Shown in pieces: positions 27,012-36,156 of a DNA stretch of 64,000 bases. A program made the position numbers and the translations under genes. This DNA is from Xylophilus rhododendri (GTDB lineage Bacteria; Pseudomonadota; Gammaproteobacteria; Burkholderiales; Burkholderiaceae_C). Numbering within the stretch: position 1 is the first letter of the stretch; each line of letters begins with the position of its first letter. The stretch is taken from assembly GCF_009906855.1 (NCBI RefSeq), contig NZ_CP047650.1, positions 2,170,001 through 2,234,000 on the forward strand, in the 5' to 3' direction. A model generated the notes under the pieces. It made no database searches. It had not been told where the DNA came from and saw only the letters and a list, made by a program, of their open reading frames with translations.

Positions 27012-27941
27012 GTGAACCTGCGCACCCTGCGTTATTTCGTCGCCATCGCCGATGCCGGCAGCTTCACCGCGGCCGCCGCGGCGGTCGCCATCGCCCAGCC
27101 GGCGCTGACCCGCCAGCTGCGCGACCTGGAGGCCGACCTGGGCGTGCAGCTCTTCCAGCGCGGCGCACGCGGCGTGCGCCTGACACCGGCCGGCGCCACG
27201 CTTTACGAATCGGCGCGCCGCATGCTGGCCGAGGCCGAGCGGGTGCGGCGCCAGCTCGGCGGCGCGGCGGAGGATGCGGACAGCACCGTCACGCTGGGCC
27301 TGTCGCCCACCCTCACCCGCGTGCTGCTGCCGGGCGTGTTCGAGCGTTGCCACCAGCAGCTGGCCGGCGTGCGCCTGGTGGTGCGCGAGGCCTTCACGCC
27401 GCAGCTGCTCGACGGGCTGGAGCGCGGCGGGCTGGACATGGCCATCCTCACCAATCCCGAGCCCCAACGCGGCCTGGCGCTGCAGCCGCTGCTGGTGGAG
27501 CCCTTCGCCCTGGTCACGCCTGCCGCGCGCGGGCTGCCGGCGGTGGTGCCGCTGGCCCAGCTGGCGCGGGTGCCGCTGCTGATGACCCGCCTGCACCGCA
27601 GCATCGTGGAGCGCGGCCTGGCGCCGCTGGGCGCGCAGCTGTCGGTGGAGGCCGAGATCGACTCGGTGGATGCGATCCGCGAGCTGGTGCTGCAGGGGCG
27701 GCGCTGCACGGTGATGCCGGTGTCGGTTTTCAAGGATGCGCCGCCCGCCACGGTGCGCCTGTCGGAGATCTCGGGCGCGCAGCTGCACCGCATGCTGGTG
27801 CTGGCGCGCAAGGCCGAGGCCCGGCCGCGCGCCGCGCTGGGTGTGGTCGGCGAGCTGGTGCAGGCCGAGGCGCAGCGGCTGGCGGCCGAGGGTGTGTTCA
27901 GCTTCGGGCGGGTGCGCGCGCCGGAGCCGCCCGCTGCATGA
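27012..27941 (+). CDS. LysR-family transcriptional regulator
   Basis: GTG 27012 begins VNLRTLRYFVAIADAGSFTA, the standard LysR opening; the frame extends upstream but has no family homology there. The product is 309 aa with a helix-turn-helix at about 18-37 (AAAAVAIAQPALTRQLRDLE) and an effector domain from about 90. It is divergent from the Ldh_2-Bug-cupin operon with 149 bp between the starts, so it probably controls that operon. The effector domain resembles the CynR/CbbR side of the family more than the GcvA side. Confidence 0.9.
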   Translation: MNLRTLRYFVAIADAGSFTAAAAAVAIAQPALTRQLRDLEADLGVQLFQRGARGVRLTPAGATLYESARRMLAEAERVRRQLGGAAEDADSTVTLGLSPTLTRVLLPGVFERCHQQLAGVRLVVREAFTPQLLDGLERGGLDMAILTNPEPQRGLALQPLLVEPFALVTPAARGLPAVVPLAQLARVPLLMTRLHRSIVERGLAPLGAQLSVEAEIDSVDAIRELVLQGRRCTVMPVSVFKDAPPATVRLSEISGAQLHRMLVLARKAEARPRAALGVVGELVQAEAQRLAAEGVFSFGRVRAPEPPAA

Positions 27942-27990
27942 AGAGCGGCTCTCTGGCACAGTGCACGCCTCTTCACGCCAGGCCCTCACC

Positions 27991-28815
27991 ATGCGCCAGA
28001 CCCCGTCCCTGCACCGCCGCCGGATCGCCGCGGCCACCCTCTTGCTCCCCTGGTTCGCCGGCTGCGCCAGCCCGGCGGCCGGCTGGCAGGCCAGCCCCGA
28101 GGCGATCGCCGCGCTGGCGCCCACCGGCCGGCTGCGCGCCTCGATCAATCTGGGCAATCCGGTGCTGGCCCGACGCGAGGCGAGCGGCGAACTGGCGGGT
28201 GTGTCGATCGACCTGGCGCGCGAACTCGGCCGCCGGCTCGGCGTGCCGGTGGATCTGATGGCGGTGGATTCCGCCGGCCGTTCGGTGGAGGTGGTGCGCG
28301 GCGCCAATGCCGACATCGGCTTCTTCGCCATCGATCCGCTGCGCGGCGAGGGCGTGGCCTTCACGGCGGCCTATGTGGTGATCGAGGGCGCCTACATGGT
28401 GCGGGCCGATTCGCCGCTGCAGGCCAACGCCGAGGTGGACCGCCCCGGCCGCACCGTCGCCGTCGGCAAGGGCAGCGCCTACGACCTCTACCTCAGCCGC
28501 GAGATCAAGCAGGCCACGCTGGTGCGCATCCCCACCTCGCCCAAGGTGGTGGACGAATTCATGGCGCAGAAGCTCGACGTGGCGGCCGGCGTGCGCCAGC
28601 AGCTCGAAGCAGATGCCAAACGCACGCCGGGCGTGCGCCTGCTGCCGGGGCGTTTCATGGTGATCGAGCAGGCCATGGGCGTGCCCGCCGGCCGCCCTCC
28701 GCTGGCGCAGCAGAGCCTGCGGCGTTTCGTCGAGGAGATGAAGGCCAGCGGCTTCGTGGCGCGCTCGCTGCAGCGCCACGGTATCGAGGGCGCGGCGGTG
28801 GCGCCGGCCGCCTGA
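27991..28815 (+). CDS. Extracellular solute-binding lipoprotein (family 3, amino-acid ABC type)
   Basis: A 274-aa SBP_bac_3 protein with a lipobox near residue 25 (LLLPWFAGC). Motifs include GRLRASINLGNPVLAR, ELAGVSIDLARELGRRLGVP, ANADIGFFAIDPLRGEGVAF and TVAVGKGSAYDLYLSR. Such proteins normally bind polar amino acids or related compounds for an ABC permease. No permease or ATPase adjoins, so it is an orphan receptor here. It starts 49 bases after the LysR gene and converges on hglS with a 4-base gap. Confidence 0.82.
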   Translation: MRQTPSLHRRRIAAATLLLPWFAGCASPAAGWQASPEAIAALAPTGRLRASINLGNPVLARREASGELAGVSIDLARELGRRLGVPVDLMAVDSAGRSVEVVRGANADIGFFAIDPLRGEGVAFTAAYVVIEGAYMVRADSPLQANAEVDRPGRTVAVGKGSAYDLYLSREIKQATLVRIPTSPKVVDEFMAQKLDVAAGVRQQLEADAKRTPGVRLLPGRFMVIEQAMGVPAGRPPLAQQSLRRFVEEMKASGFVARSLQRHGIEGAAVAPAA

Positions 28816-28819
28816 GCCT

Positions 28820-30202
28820 TCAGGCCGCCGCTGTCGCGCCAGCCGACAGCCGCGCCAGCGCCAGCCGCAGCGACTGCGCCTGCGCCGCCTCGTACAGCGA
28901 GAACTCGTCGGCCACCGGCGCGCCCAGGTCGCGTTCGAAGGCCGCGCGGTTGCCGCCGCCCTCGTAGCTGCTCTGGCCTTCCGAACCCAGGTTGGAGCGG
29001 AAGATGCCGGCGGCGCTCACCGGCAGGAAGTCTTCGTAGATCAGCGGCTCGATGTCCAGCCAGCCCTGTGCGACCAGCTCGGCGGGCGCCAGGCCGGCCG
29101 GCGCGGCCTCGCCCGCATGCAGGCGCTGCGCGGGCGCCTGGAAACGCACATAGGCCAAGCCCTGGTCGAACAGGGCACGCAGATCGTCCGGGAAGGCGGT
29201 GAAGGCCTGCACCAAGGCCTCGCCACGCGGCTGGCCGGCCTTGCCGGCGGCCTGGGCCTGCTGCAGCAATGCGTCGTAGCGCTCGCGGCCGGCGGGGGTC
29301 AGGGCGCAGCCGCGCTGCTCGATCTCGCCGAAACGCGCGGTGTGGGTGCCGTCGTCCGCGCTGCCCACGAAACGGATCGGCTCCTGCAGCGCCAGGAAGC
29401 TGGTCTGGCGCAGCAGCACCGGGCAGGCGCGCTGCGGCGGGCCTTCGATGCTGTCCTTGGCGCGCATGCCGCGCGAGGCCATCGCCGCCTGGGCGGCATC
29501 GATGTCGAGCACCCGCGGCGTCAGGTGATTGATGTGCGGGCCCTTGAAGCAGACCACGTCGGCGATCAGCGGATGCATGGCGCGCAGCTGCTGGTAGCTC
29601 TGGGCGTCCACCGTGGCTTCGCGGTGCCAGCGGAAGGTTTCCAGGGCCTGGGCGACGAACTCCCGGGCCTGCGCCGCATCCAGGCCGCCCTGGCTTTCGG
29701 CGAGGGCGATCAGCTCGCGGCAGCGCGCGGTGTAGATGTCGCGCTGGCCCAGGATGGCGGCGGCGCGCTCGCGCAGCGCGGCGTCCTCGATCAGCTCCAG
29801 GCGCAGCAGGGAGGTGAAGACACGGAAGGGATTGCGCAGCAGCGCGGCCTCGTCGGTGCAGCGGAAGGCGGTGGAATGCACCGGCACGCCGGCCACCGAC
29901 AGGTCGTAGTAGCCGACCGCCTCCATGCCCATCACGGCGAACAGTCGGCGCATGGTGGCCAGCTCGGCGGCGGTGCCCAGGCGGATCGCGCCGTGGCGCT
30001 CCACGCCCAGGCGCTGCTGTTCTTCCTCGGCCTGCGGGCCGGTGGAGAGCGGGCCGTCGCGGCGGATGACGGCGATGTTGATGTCGGCGACCAGCTCCAG
30101 CAGCGTGCCGTACTGCGGCACCTCGGCCTTGTACATGTCCGACAGGGCGCGGGAGAAGGCGGTGCGGATGTCGTCGGGATGGAGGAAGGCGGTGGGGCTC
30201 AT
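28820..30202 (-). CDS. hglS: 2-oxoadipate dioxygenase/decarboxylase (HglS/YdcJ, DUF1338)
   Basis: A 460-aa DUF1338 (VOC-superfamily) enzyme of the HglS/YdcJ type. HglS uses Fe(II) and O2 to turn 2-oxoadipate into D-2-hydroxyglutarate in D-lysine catabolism, as shown in Pseudomonas putida. Visible blocks are MYKAEVPQYGTLLELVADIN, FAVMGMEAVGYYDLSVAGVP then VHSTAFRC, FKGPHINHLTPRVLDID (metal His region), RFGEIEQRGCALTPAGRERY, and PLIYEDFLPVSAAGIFRSNL near the C-terminus. The YdiJ-type D-2-hydroxyglutarate dehydrogenase lies 1.8 kb away (32026), giving the next pathway step to 2-oxoglutarate. It is divergent from a LysR regulator. Confidence 0.92.
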   Translation of the reverse strand: MSPTAFLHPDDIRTAFSRALSDMYKAEVPQYGTLLELVADINIAVIRRDGPLSTGPQAEEEQQRLGVERHGAIRLGTAAELATMRRLFAVMGMEAVGYYDLSVAGVPVHSTAFRCTDEAALLRNPFRVFTSLLRLELIEDAALRERAAAILGQRDIYTARCRELIALAESQGGLDAAQAREFVAQALETFRWHREATVDAQSYQQLRAMHPLIADVVCFKGPHINHLTPRVLDIDAAQAAMASRGMRAKDSIEGPPQRACPVLLRQTSFLALQEPIRFVGSADDGTHTARFGEIEQRGCALTPAGRERYDALLQQAQAAGKAGQPRGEALVQAFTAFPDDLRALFDQGLAYVRFQAPAQRLHAGEAAPAGLAPAELVAQGWLDIEPLIYEDFLPVSAAGIFRSNLGSEGQSSYEGGGNRAAFERDLGAPVADEFSLYEAAQAQSLRLALARLSAGATAAA

Positions 30203-30376
30203 GGGGCGTGCGTGGGCGGTTTTCGAAAGTGCCGCGACTATCGCAGCGCGCCGGCCGCCGCGCTAGCAAGGAATCGGAAGGACTTCATTCCCATATCGCA
30301 ACAACTTGAGCGCAAGGTGCCGGCGGCGTGCGATGCTCTGCTTCATCGCGACCACGCCGGATGTTGCCGGCACGAC

Positions 30377-31294
30377 ATGATGTTCAAACGGGAACTGCTG
30401 CCGCCCACCGCCCTGCTGATGGCTTTCGAGAGCGCCGCGCGCCACGGCAGCGTCTCGCGCGCCGCCCAGGAGCTGCACCTGACCCAGAGCGCCATCTCGC
30501 GCCAGGTCGGCCAGCTGGAGACCCGGCTGGGCTGCGCCCTCTTCCACCGGGTGCGCCAGCGGGTGGTGCTGACCGACGCCGGCCGGGTCTACGCGGCGGA
30601 ACTGCGCCAGCATTTCGAGGCGCTGTCCGCGGCCACCCAGCGGGTGATGACCCTGGGCGGCGGCGGCGAGGTGCTGAACCTGGCGGTGCTGCCGACCTTC
30701 GGCACCGAATGGCTGATACCGCGCATGCCGCGCTTCGCCGATGCGCATCCCGAGGTCACGGTGAACTTCTCCACCCGCTCCGAGCCCTTCGACTTCGAGC
30801 GCGAGCCCTTCGACGCGGCCATCCATTTCGGCGAGGACTTCTGGCCCGGCGCCTCCTGCGATTTCCTGCTGCGCGAGGACGTGGTGCCGGTGTGCAGCCC
30901 CGCCTTGCGCGACCGCCACGGCCTGCGGCGGGAATCCGACCTAGACGGCGTGCGCCTGCTGCACCAGTCCACCCGGCCCGAGCAGTGGAGCGAATGGTTC
31001 GCCCTGGGCGAGGTGGCGGCGCAGCAGGCGATGCGCGGGCCGCGCTTCGAGCAGTTCTCGATGATGGCCCAGGCGGCGGCCAGCGGGCTGGGCGTGGCGC
31101 TGGTGCCGCGGCTGCTGGTGTCGGAGCTGCTCGACAGCGGCCGGCTGGTGGTGCTGTTCGACCGGGCCCTGGCGTCCAGCAAGGCCTATTACTTCGTGAT
31201 GCCCGAATCGCGCGCGCGGGACAAGCTGGTGCTGGCCTTCCGGCGCTGGCTGCTGGAGGAGGCGGCGGCCGGCGCGGCCGGCGCCGTTGCCTGA
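30377..31294 (+). CDS. LysR-family transcriptional regulator (GcvA-like)
   Basis: About 305 aa; ATG codons at 30377 and 30380 are interchangeable. The helix-turn-helix is AFESAARHGSVSRAAQELHL then TQSAISRQVGQLE, followed by a GcvA-like effector domain (LPTFGTEWLIPRMPRFADAH, FDAAIHFGEDFWPG). It is divergent from hglS with 174 bp between the starts and is the natural candidate regulator of hglS. The last 106 bp overlap the convergent gntR gene, an unusually long tail-to-tail overlap. Confidence 0.9.
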   Translation: MMFKRELLPPTALLMAFESAARHGSVSRAAQELHLTQSAISRQVGQLETRLGCALFHRVRQRVVLTDAGRVYAAELRQHFEALSAATQRVMTLGGGGEVLNLAVLPTFGTEWLIPRMPRFADAHPEVTVNFSTRSEPFDFEREPFDAAIHFGEDFWPGASCDFLLREDVVPVCSPALRDRHGLRRESDLDGVRLLHQSTRPEQWSEWFALGEVAAQQAMRGPRFEQFSMMAQAAASGLGVALVPRLLVSELLDSGRLVVLFDRALASSKAYYFVMPESRARDKLVLAFRRWLLEEAAAGAAGAVA

Positions 31295-31980
31295 GCGGCG
31301 GCCAGGCGCGCGGCGGCGGCGCGGATATGCCGCTGGATCGCCTGCTCGGCCGCCGCCGCGTCGCCATCGACGATCGCCTGGTAGACCGCCCGGTGCTCGG
31401 CCTGCGCCTGCTGCGACAGCCCGTCGGCCTCGGCGCTGCGGCTGCGCGCCACGTCGATCGCCACCGCGTAGAAGCGCCGCAGGTAGTCCATGAAGAGCCG
31501 GTAATGGCCGTTGCCGGTGGCGTCGGCGATGGTGCGGTGGAATTCCAGGTCGGCCTCGCTGCCGCTGCTGCCCTCGGCCAGGGCCCGTGCCATGTCGTCC
31601 AGGCAGTGTTTGAGGCGGGCCAGCTGTTCGGGCGTGCGGCGCGTGGCGGCCAGGGCGGCAGCCATGCCCTCCACGCCCAGGCGCAGCTCGGCCAGTTCCA
31701 GGATGGACTGGGTCGATTGCGCGCTCGGCGCCTCGAAACGGAAGGGCGTGCGCACCGAAGGCGCCAGCACGAAGCTGCCGCGGCCCTGTTGGGTGTCGAT
31801 CAGGCCATCGGACTTCATGCGCGCCATGGCCTCGCGCAGCACCGTGCGGCTCACGCCGTAGTGCTCGCACAGCGCGGGCTCGGCCGGCAGCTTGGCGCCC
31901 ACGGGGTAGCGGCCGGCGGCGATGTCGGCGGCGATGGCGTCCACGAGGCGCTCGGGCAGCGAGGGCATGGCAAGAGTCAT
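31189..31980 (-). CDS. GntR-family regulator, FadR/FCD subfamily
   Basis: ATG 31980 is taken as the start (MTLAMPSLPERLVDAI); the longer form from 32010 would cover the operator half-site at 32006. The 263-aa product has a winged helix at about 5-65 (GAKLPAEPALCEHYGVSRTV, MARMKSDGLIDTQQGRGSFV) and an FCD ligand domain with metal-type residues (EADLEFHRTIADATGN, EHRAVYQAIVDGD, IQRHI). FCD regulators respond to carboxylic acids. It is divergent from the YdiJ gene, and the shared GTCATAC/GTATGAC sites here and at 17259-17299 suggest what it binds. Confidence 0.9.
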   Translation of the reverse strand: MTLAMPSLPERLVDAIAADIAAGRYPVGAKLPAEPALCEHYGVSRTVLREAMARMKSDGLIDTQQGRGSFVLAPSVRTPFRFEAPSAQSTQSILELAELRLGVEGMAAALAATRRTPEQLARLKHCLDDMARALAEGSSGSEADLEFHRTIADATGNGHYRLFMDYLRRFYAVAIDVARSRSAEADGLSQQAQAEHRAVYQAIVDGDAAAAEQAIQRHIRAAAARLAAAQATAPAAPAAASSSSQRRKASTSLSRARDSGITK

Positions 31981-32005
31981 GGGGCTGGAAGATACCGCAG
32001 CCCAA

Positions 32006-32032
32006 GTCATACTATGATCTTACGTATGACGA
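32006..32032. promoter_or_regulatory. Inverted GTCATAC/GTATGAC sites between gntR and the YdiJ gene
   Basis: GTCATAC (32006-32012) and GTATGAC (32024-32030) face each other across 11 bases. Each lies in a near-match to the FCD-GntR consensus TNGTNNNACNA. The second overlaps the ATG at 32026, so bound protein would block both the YdiJ gene and gntR itself. The same heptamers occur at 17261-17267 and 17291-17297. Confidence 0.6.
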
Positions 32033-35000
32033 ATACGGCTCCGGCGTCCATCGCCCGCATCGCCCCGCCCGCGCCCCTGGCTGCGCTGTACCGCGACTTC
32101 CTGGCCGCCCTGCAGCAGGCGGGTTTCCAGGGCGACATAGGCGCCAGCCATGCCGAGCGCCTGGTGCTGGCCACCGACAACTCCATCTACCAGCGCCAGC
32201 CGCAGGCGGCCGTCTATCCGCGCGATGCGGAGGACGTGGAATGCCTGGCCCGGCTGATCGCCCAGCCGCAGTGGCGCCGCGTCGTGCTGGCGCCGCGCGG
32301 CGGCGGCACCGGCACCAACGGGCAGTCGCTGACCGACGGGCTGGTGGTGGACATCTCGCGCCACATGAACCGCATCCTGGAGATCGACCCCGCCGCCCGC
32401 CGCGTGCGGGTGCAGGCCGGGGTGGTGAAGGACCAGCTCAATGCGGCGCTGAAGCCGCACGGCCTCTTTTTCGCGCCGGAGCTGTCCACCTCCAACCGCG
32501 CCACCATCGGCGGCATGGTCAGCACCGATGCCAGCGGCCAGGGCAGCTGCACCTACGGCAAGACACGCGACCATGTGCTGGCGCTGGACTGCGTGCTGCT
32601 GGGCGGCGAGCGGCTGCGCAGCCAGCCGGTGGACGAGGCCGAGCTGGCTCGCCGCTGCGCCGAACCCGGCCGGGTGGGCGACGCCTACCGCGCCGCAGAG
32701 GCCATCCAGCGCGAGCAGCAGGCGCTGATCGAGGCGGTCTTCCCCAAACTCAACCGCTGCCTCACCGGTTACGACCTGGCGCATCTGCGCGAGGCCGATG
32801 GCCGCTTCAACCTCAACAGCGTGCTCTGCGGCTCGGAGGGTTCGCTGGGTTTCCTGGTGGAGGCCACGCTCAACGTGCTGCCGATCCCGAAACACACGGT
32901 GCTGGTCAACATCCGCTACGCCGGCTTCATGGATGCGCTGCGCGACGCGCAGGCGCTGATGGCCCACCATCCGCTGTCGATCGAGACGGTGGATTCCAAG
33001 GTGCTGCTGCTGGCGATGAACGACATCGTCTGGAACGGCGTGGCCGAGTATTTCCCCGGCGATGCGGCCCGGCCCACGCTGGGCATCAACCTGGTGGAAT
33101 TCAGCGGCGACGACGCGGCCGAGCTGCAGGCCCGCGTCGCCGCCTTCACCGCCCACCTGCAGCAGGACCGCAGCGTGGAGCGCCTGGGCCATACGCTGGC
33201 CACCGGCCATGCGGCGGTGGAGCGGGTGTATGCGATGCGCAAGCGCTCGGTCGGCCTGCTCGGCAATGTGGACGGCGAAGTGCGGCCCCAGCCCTTCGTG
33301 GAAGACACCGCCGTGCCGCCGGAGAAGCTGGCCGACTACATCGCCGATTTCCGCGCCCTGCTCGACAGCCACGGCCTGGCCTACGGCATGTTCGGCCATG
33401 TGGACGCCGGCGTGCTGCATGTGCGCCCGGCGCTGGACATGAAGGACCCGGCCCAGGCCGCGCTGATCCGCCCCATCTCCGACGGCGTGGCCCGGCTCAC
33501 CCGCCAGTACGGCGGCCTGCTCTGGGGCGAACACGGCAAGGGCGTGCGTTCCGAATACACGCCGGCCTTCTTCGGCGAGCTGTATCCGGCGCTGCAGGCG
33601 CTGAAGGCGGCTTTCGATCCGCACAACCAGCTCAACCCCGGCAAGATCGCCACGCCCGCGGCCGGGGACGCGGCGCTGCTGCGCATCGACGAGGTGCCGC
33701 TGCGCGGCGAGGCCGACCGGCAGATAGACCCCGCCGTCTGGAAAAGCTTCGGCGCCGCCATGCACTGCAACGGCAATGGCGCCTGCTACAACTTCGATCC
33801 CGACGACGCGATGTGCCCCTCGTGGAAGGCCACCCGCCAGCGCATCCACTCGCCCAAGGGCCGCGCCTCGCTGATGCGCGAATGGCTGCGGCTGCAGGGC
33901 GAGGCCGGCGTCGATGTGCTGGCGGCGCAGCAACGACCGCCCTCCTTCTGGGCTGTGCTGCCCGCGCGCTGGCGCAACGGCCGCGCCCGCCGCGCCGGCA
34001 CGCCGGATTTCTCGCACCAGGTCTACGACGCCATGGCCGGCTGCCTGTCCTGCAAGTCCTGCGCGGGCCAGTGCCCGGTCAAGGTCAGCGTGCCGGACAT
34101 CCGCTCGCGTTTCCTGCAGCTCTACCACCAGCGCTACGGCCGCCCGCTGAAGGACTACCTGATCGGCTCGCTGGAATCCACCGTGCCCTGGCTGGCGCGT
34201 GCGCCCGGTCTGTACAACCGGCTGATCGGTTCGGCGCCGGTGGCGCGCTGGCTGGAAAAGCACGCCGGCATGGTCGACAGCCCGCTGCTCAGCCGCTTCG
34301 ACTTCGCCGCCACCCTGCGGCGCTGGAAGGTGCAGCCGGCCACGGCCGAGGCCCTGGCCGCGCTCAGCCCGGAACAGGCCGCGCGCAGCGTGATCCTGGT
34401 GCAGGACGCCTTCACCCGCTATTTCGAGACCCCCTGGCCGCCGCCTTCGTCGAACTGGCCGCCCGCCTGGGCTGCACCGTCTTCCTGGCGCCCTTCCGGC
34501 CCAACGGCAAGCCGCTGCAGGTGCAGGGCTTTCTGCAGGCCTTCGACCGGGCGGCCGGGCGCAATGCGGCGCAGCTGGCCGCGCTGGGCCGCTTCGGCAT
34601 CCCGCTGGTAGGGCTGGATCCGGCGATGACCCTGGTCTACCGGCAGGAATACACCAAGCTGGCCAGCGCGCCCGAATGCCCGCCGGTGCTGCTGCCGCAG
34701 GAGTGGCTGGCCGATGCCGCCCCGGCGCGTGCCGGCGCCGCGAACGCCCCCGCCTTCCGGCTGATGGCGCACTGCACCGAAAAAACCACGGTGCCGGCCA
34801 GCGTCGGGCAGTGGCAGAAGGCTTTCTCGCGCTTCGGACTGGCCCTGGCGCCGCAGGCCAGCGGCTGCTGCGGCATGTCCGGCACCTATGGGCACGAGAG
34901 CCGTAACCGGCAGACCTCACGGCAGATCTTCGATCTGTCCTGGGGGCCGCTGCTCGACAAGGCCGAGGGCGGGCCGGAGGTGCTGGCCACCGGTTATTCC

Positions 35001-35087
35001 TGCCGCAGCCAGGTCGAACGGCTGGGCCGGGGCCGGCTGCGCCATCCGATCGAGGTTTTGCTGGAAAGCGTCTCTGCTACAGATTGA
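32026..35087 (+). CDS. ydiJ: YdiJ-type FAD/Fe-S D-2-hydroxyglutarate dehydrogenase (frame broken once as read)
   Basis: Read continuously it is about 1,020 aa, the normal YdiJ length. The FAD-binding PCMH domain comes first (VVLAPRGGGTGTNGQSLTDG, LSTSNRATIGGMVSTDASGQ), then an FAD-oxidase C-terminal domain (GMFGHVDAGVLHVRPAL, WGEHGKGVRSEY, NQLNPGKI). A ferredoxin-like iron-sulfur region follows (CNGNGACYNF, CLSCKSCAGQCPVKV) and a CCG-type tail (ASGCCGMSGTYGHE). The frame is lost at 34430-34434, where CCCCC should be CCCCCC (ETP then LAAAFVELAARLG). E. coli YdiJ and its P. putida homologue oxidise D-2-hydroxyglutarate, the product of the neighbouring HglS. No ribosome binding site is seen at ATG 32026; 32014 is the alternative. 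Confidence 0.88.
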
Positions 35088-35363
35088 ATGGGAAACGACG
35101 CCAACTTTACAAATTGCAAATACCGCACGGAAGCATGAAAGCGCTCACTCACACCTCCAGGCAAGCATAAAAGTTCACGCTCTTTAGCAGGTTCTCGTAG
35201 GAAAAGGCGCTGAAGACAGGTGAGAGCAGGACCACTCGGACTACAGGAAAAGCTATCGACTAGTGCCGATTGGTCCATTCGGTCTATTGAGGCTGGTTCA
35301 CTCATATGTGACATTCGGTTCACAGTGTTTCCACCAATCCTCTCCACTCCTCGAAAGCTCCCC
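35088..35363. promoter_or_regulatory. Intergenic region upstream of the PEP-CTERM gene
   Basis: 276 bases without a plausible gene, AT-richer than its surroundings. It should contain the promoter and leader of the PEP-CTERM gene at 35364. No convincing promoter, terminator or riboswitch could be defined. A weak ribosome binding site (GAAAG) precedes the ATG. Confidence 0.35.
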
Positions 35364-35933
35364 ATGACCACCGTCTTCAAGAAAATCGCCATCGCTTCCG
35401 CCGTGGCACTCTCCCTGGGCGCGACGTCCCTGTCGGCCAACGCCGCAGTGGAACTCATCGGCCTGGGCAGCACCAGCTTCGACACGACGTTCACCACGAA
35501 CGGCCTGTTCACCACCTTCTACAACTTCACCGTGGTGCCCAACAGCGGCAGCGCCCTGAGCGACACCAGCCTGTACCTGAAGAACTCGGGCGTCGGCGTG
35601 CTGCTGAGCTCGCTGTCCCTGTACCAAGGCCTCTACACCAGCACGGCCCAGCTGGCTGGCCTGACCGCCGCCACCACCGCTTCCTACACCGCCACCAACA
35701 GCCCCATCCAGCATCCTTCGCTGGACGCTTCGACCACCCTGAGCGCCGGCACCACCTACACCCTGGTGACCTACGGCAAGTCCGTCGGCGCATCGCTGGC
35801 CGCCCCGGTCAGCTTCAACACCCAGTTCGTCCTGGCTGCCGTGCCGGAACCCGAAACCTACGCCATGCTGCTGGCCGGCCTGGGCGTGATGGGCTTCGTC
35901 GCCCGCCGCCGCAAGACCAACACCCAGGCCTGA
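35364..35933 (+). CDS. PEP-CTERM sorting-signal protein
   Basis: A 189-aa secreted protein. The signal peptide is KIAIASAVALSLGATSLSANA. The mature part is rich in Ser, Thr and Gly with an FDTTF segment and a later FYNFTV, resembling FxDxF-type PEP-CTERM proteins. The C-terminus has the full tripartite sorting signal: VPEPETYAML, a hydrophobic helix (LLAGLGVMGFV) and a basic RRRK tail. Exosortase EpsH-type enzymes cleave such signals, usually alongside exopolysaccharide production. No exosortase or polysaccharide genes lie in this window, so it is a dispersed target. It is monocistronic, with a terminator at 36018-36046. Confidence 0.92.
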   Translation: MTTVFKKIAIASAVALSLGATSLSANAAVELIGLGSTSFDTTFTTNGLFTTFYNFTVVPNSGSALSDTSLYLKNSGVGVLLSSLSLYQGLYTSTAQLAGLTAATTASYTATNSPIQHPSLDASTTLSAGTTYTLVTYGKSVGASLAAPVSFNTQFVLAAVPEPETYAMLLAGLGVMGFVARRRKTNTQA

Positions 35934-36017
35934 GTCGAGTTCGGCCTGCCGGCCCGTGCCGGCAGGAGGATGGGGATGGTGGAGACAGCTTTTCTCCTTT
36001 CCTCGACGCCTGTTTGA

Positions 36018-36046
36018 AAAAGGACCGCCCCGTGCGGTCCTTTTTT
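36018..36046 (+). terminator. Rho-independent terminator after the PEP-CTERM gene
   Basis: GGACCGC (36022-36028) pairs with GCGGTCC (36034-36040) around a 5-base loop, followed by a T6 run and preceded by an A-rich run, so it may also work in reverse. Confidence 0.85.
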
Positions 36047-36156
36047 CGTTTCGGGCGGCCGATGGCTTCATGGCGCGCAAGGGGATGGCACAGCGCTTGC
36101 TGGACCAGGGGAGAGCCGGCCACGGCTCGTGTTTCCATCCCCCTCCAGGAAAGTCC

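Noticed and set aside
30328..32025. A single giant plus-strand frame reaching from inside the LysR gene into the YdiJ gene.
   Set aside because: It is frame 1 readthrough of high-GC DNA; the LysR and GntR genes occupy this interval in other frames, and YdiJ homology begins only at 32026.
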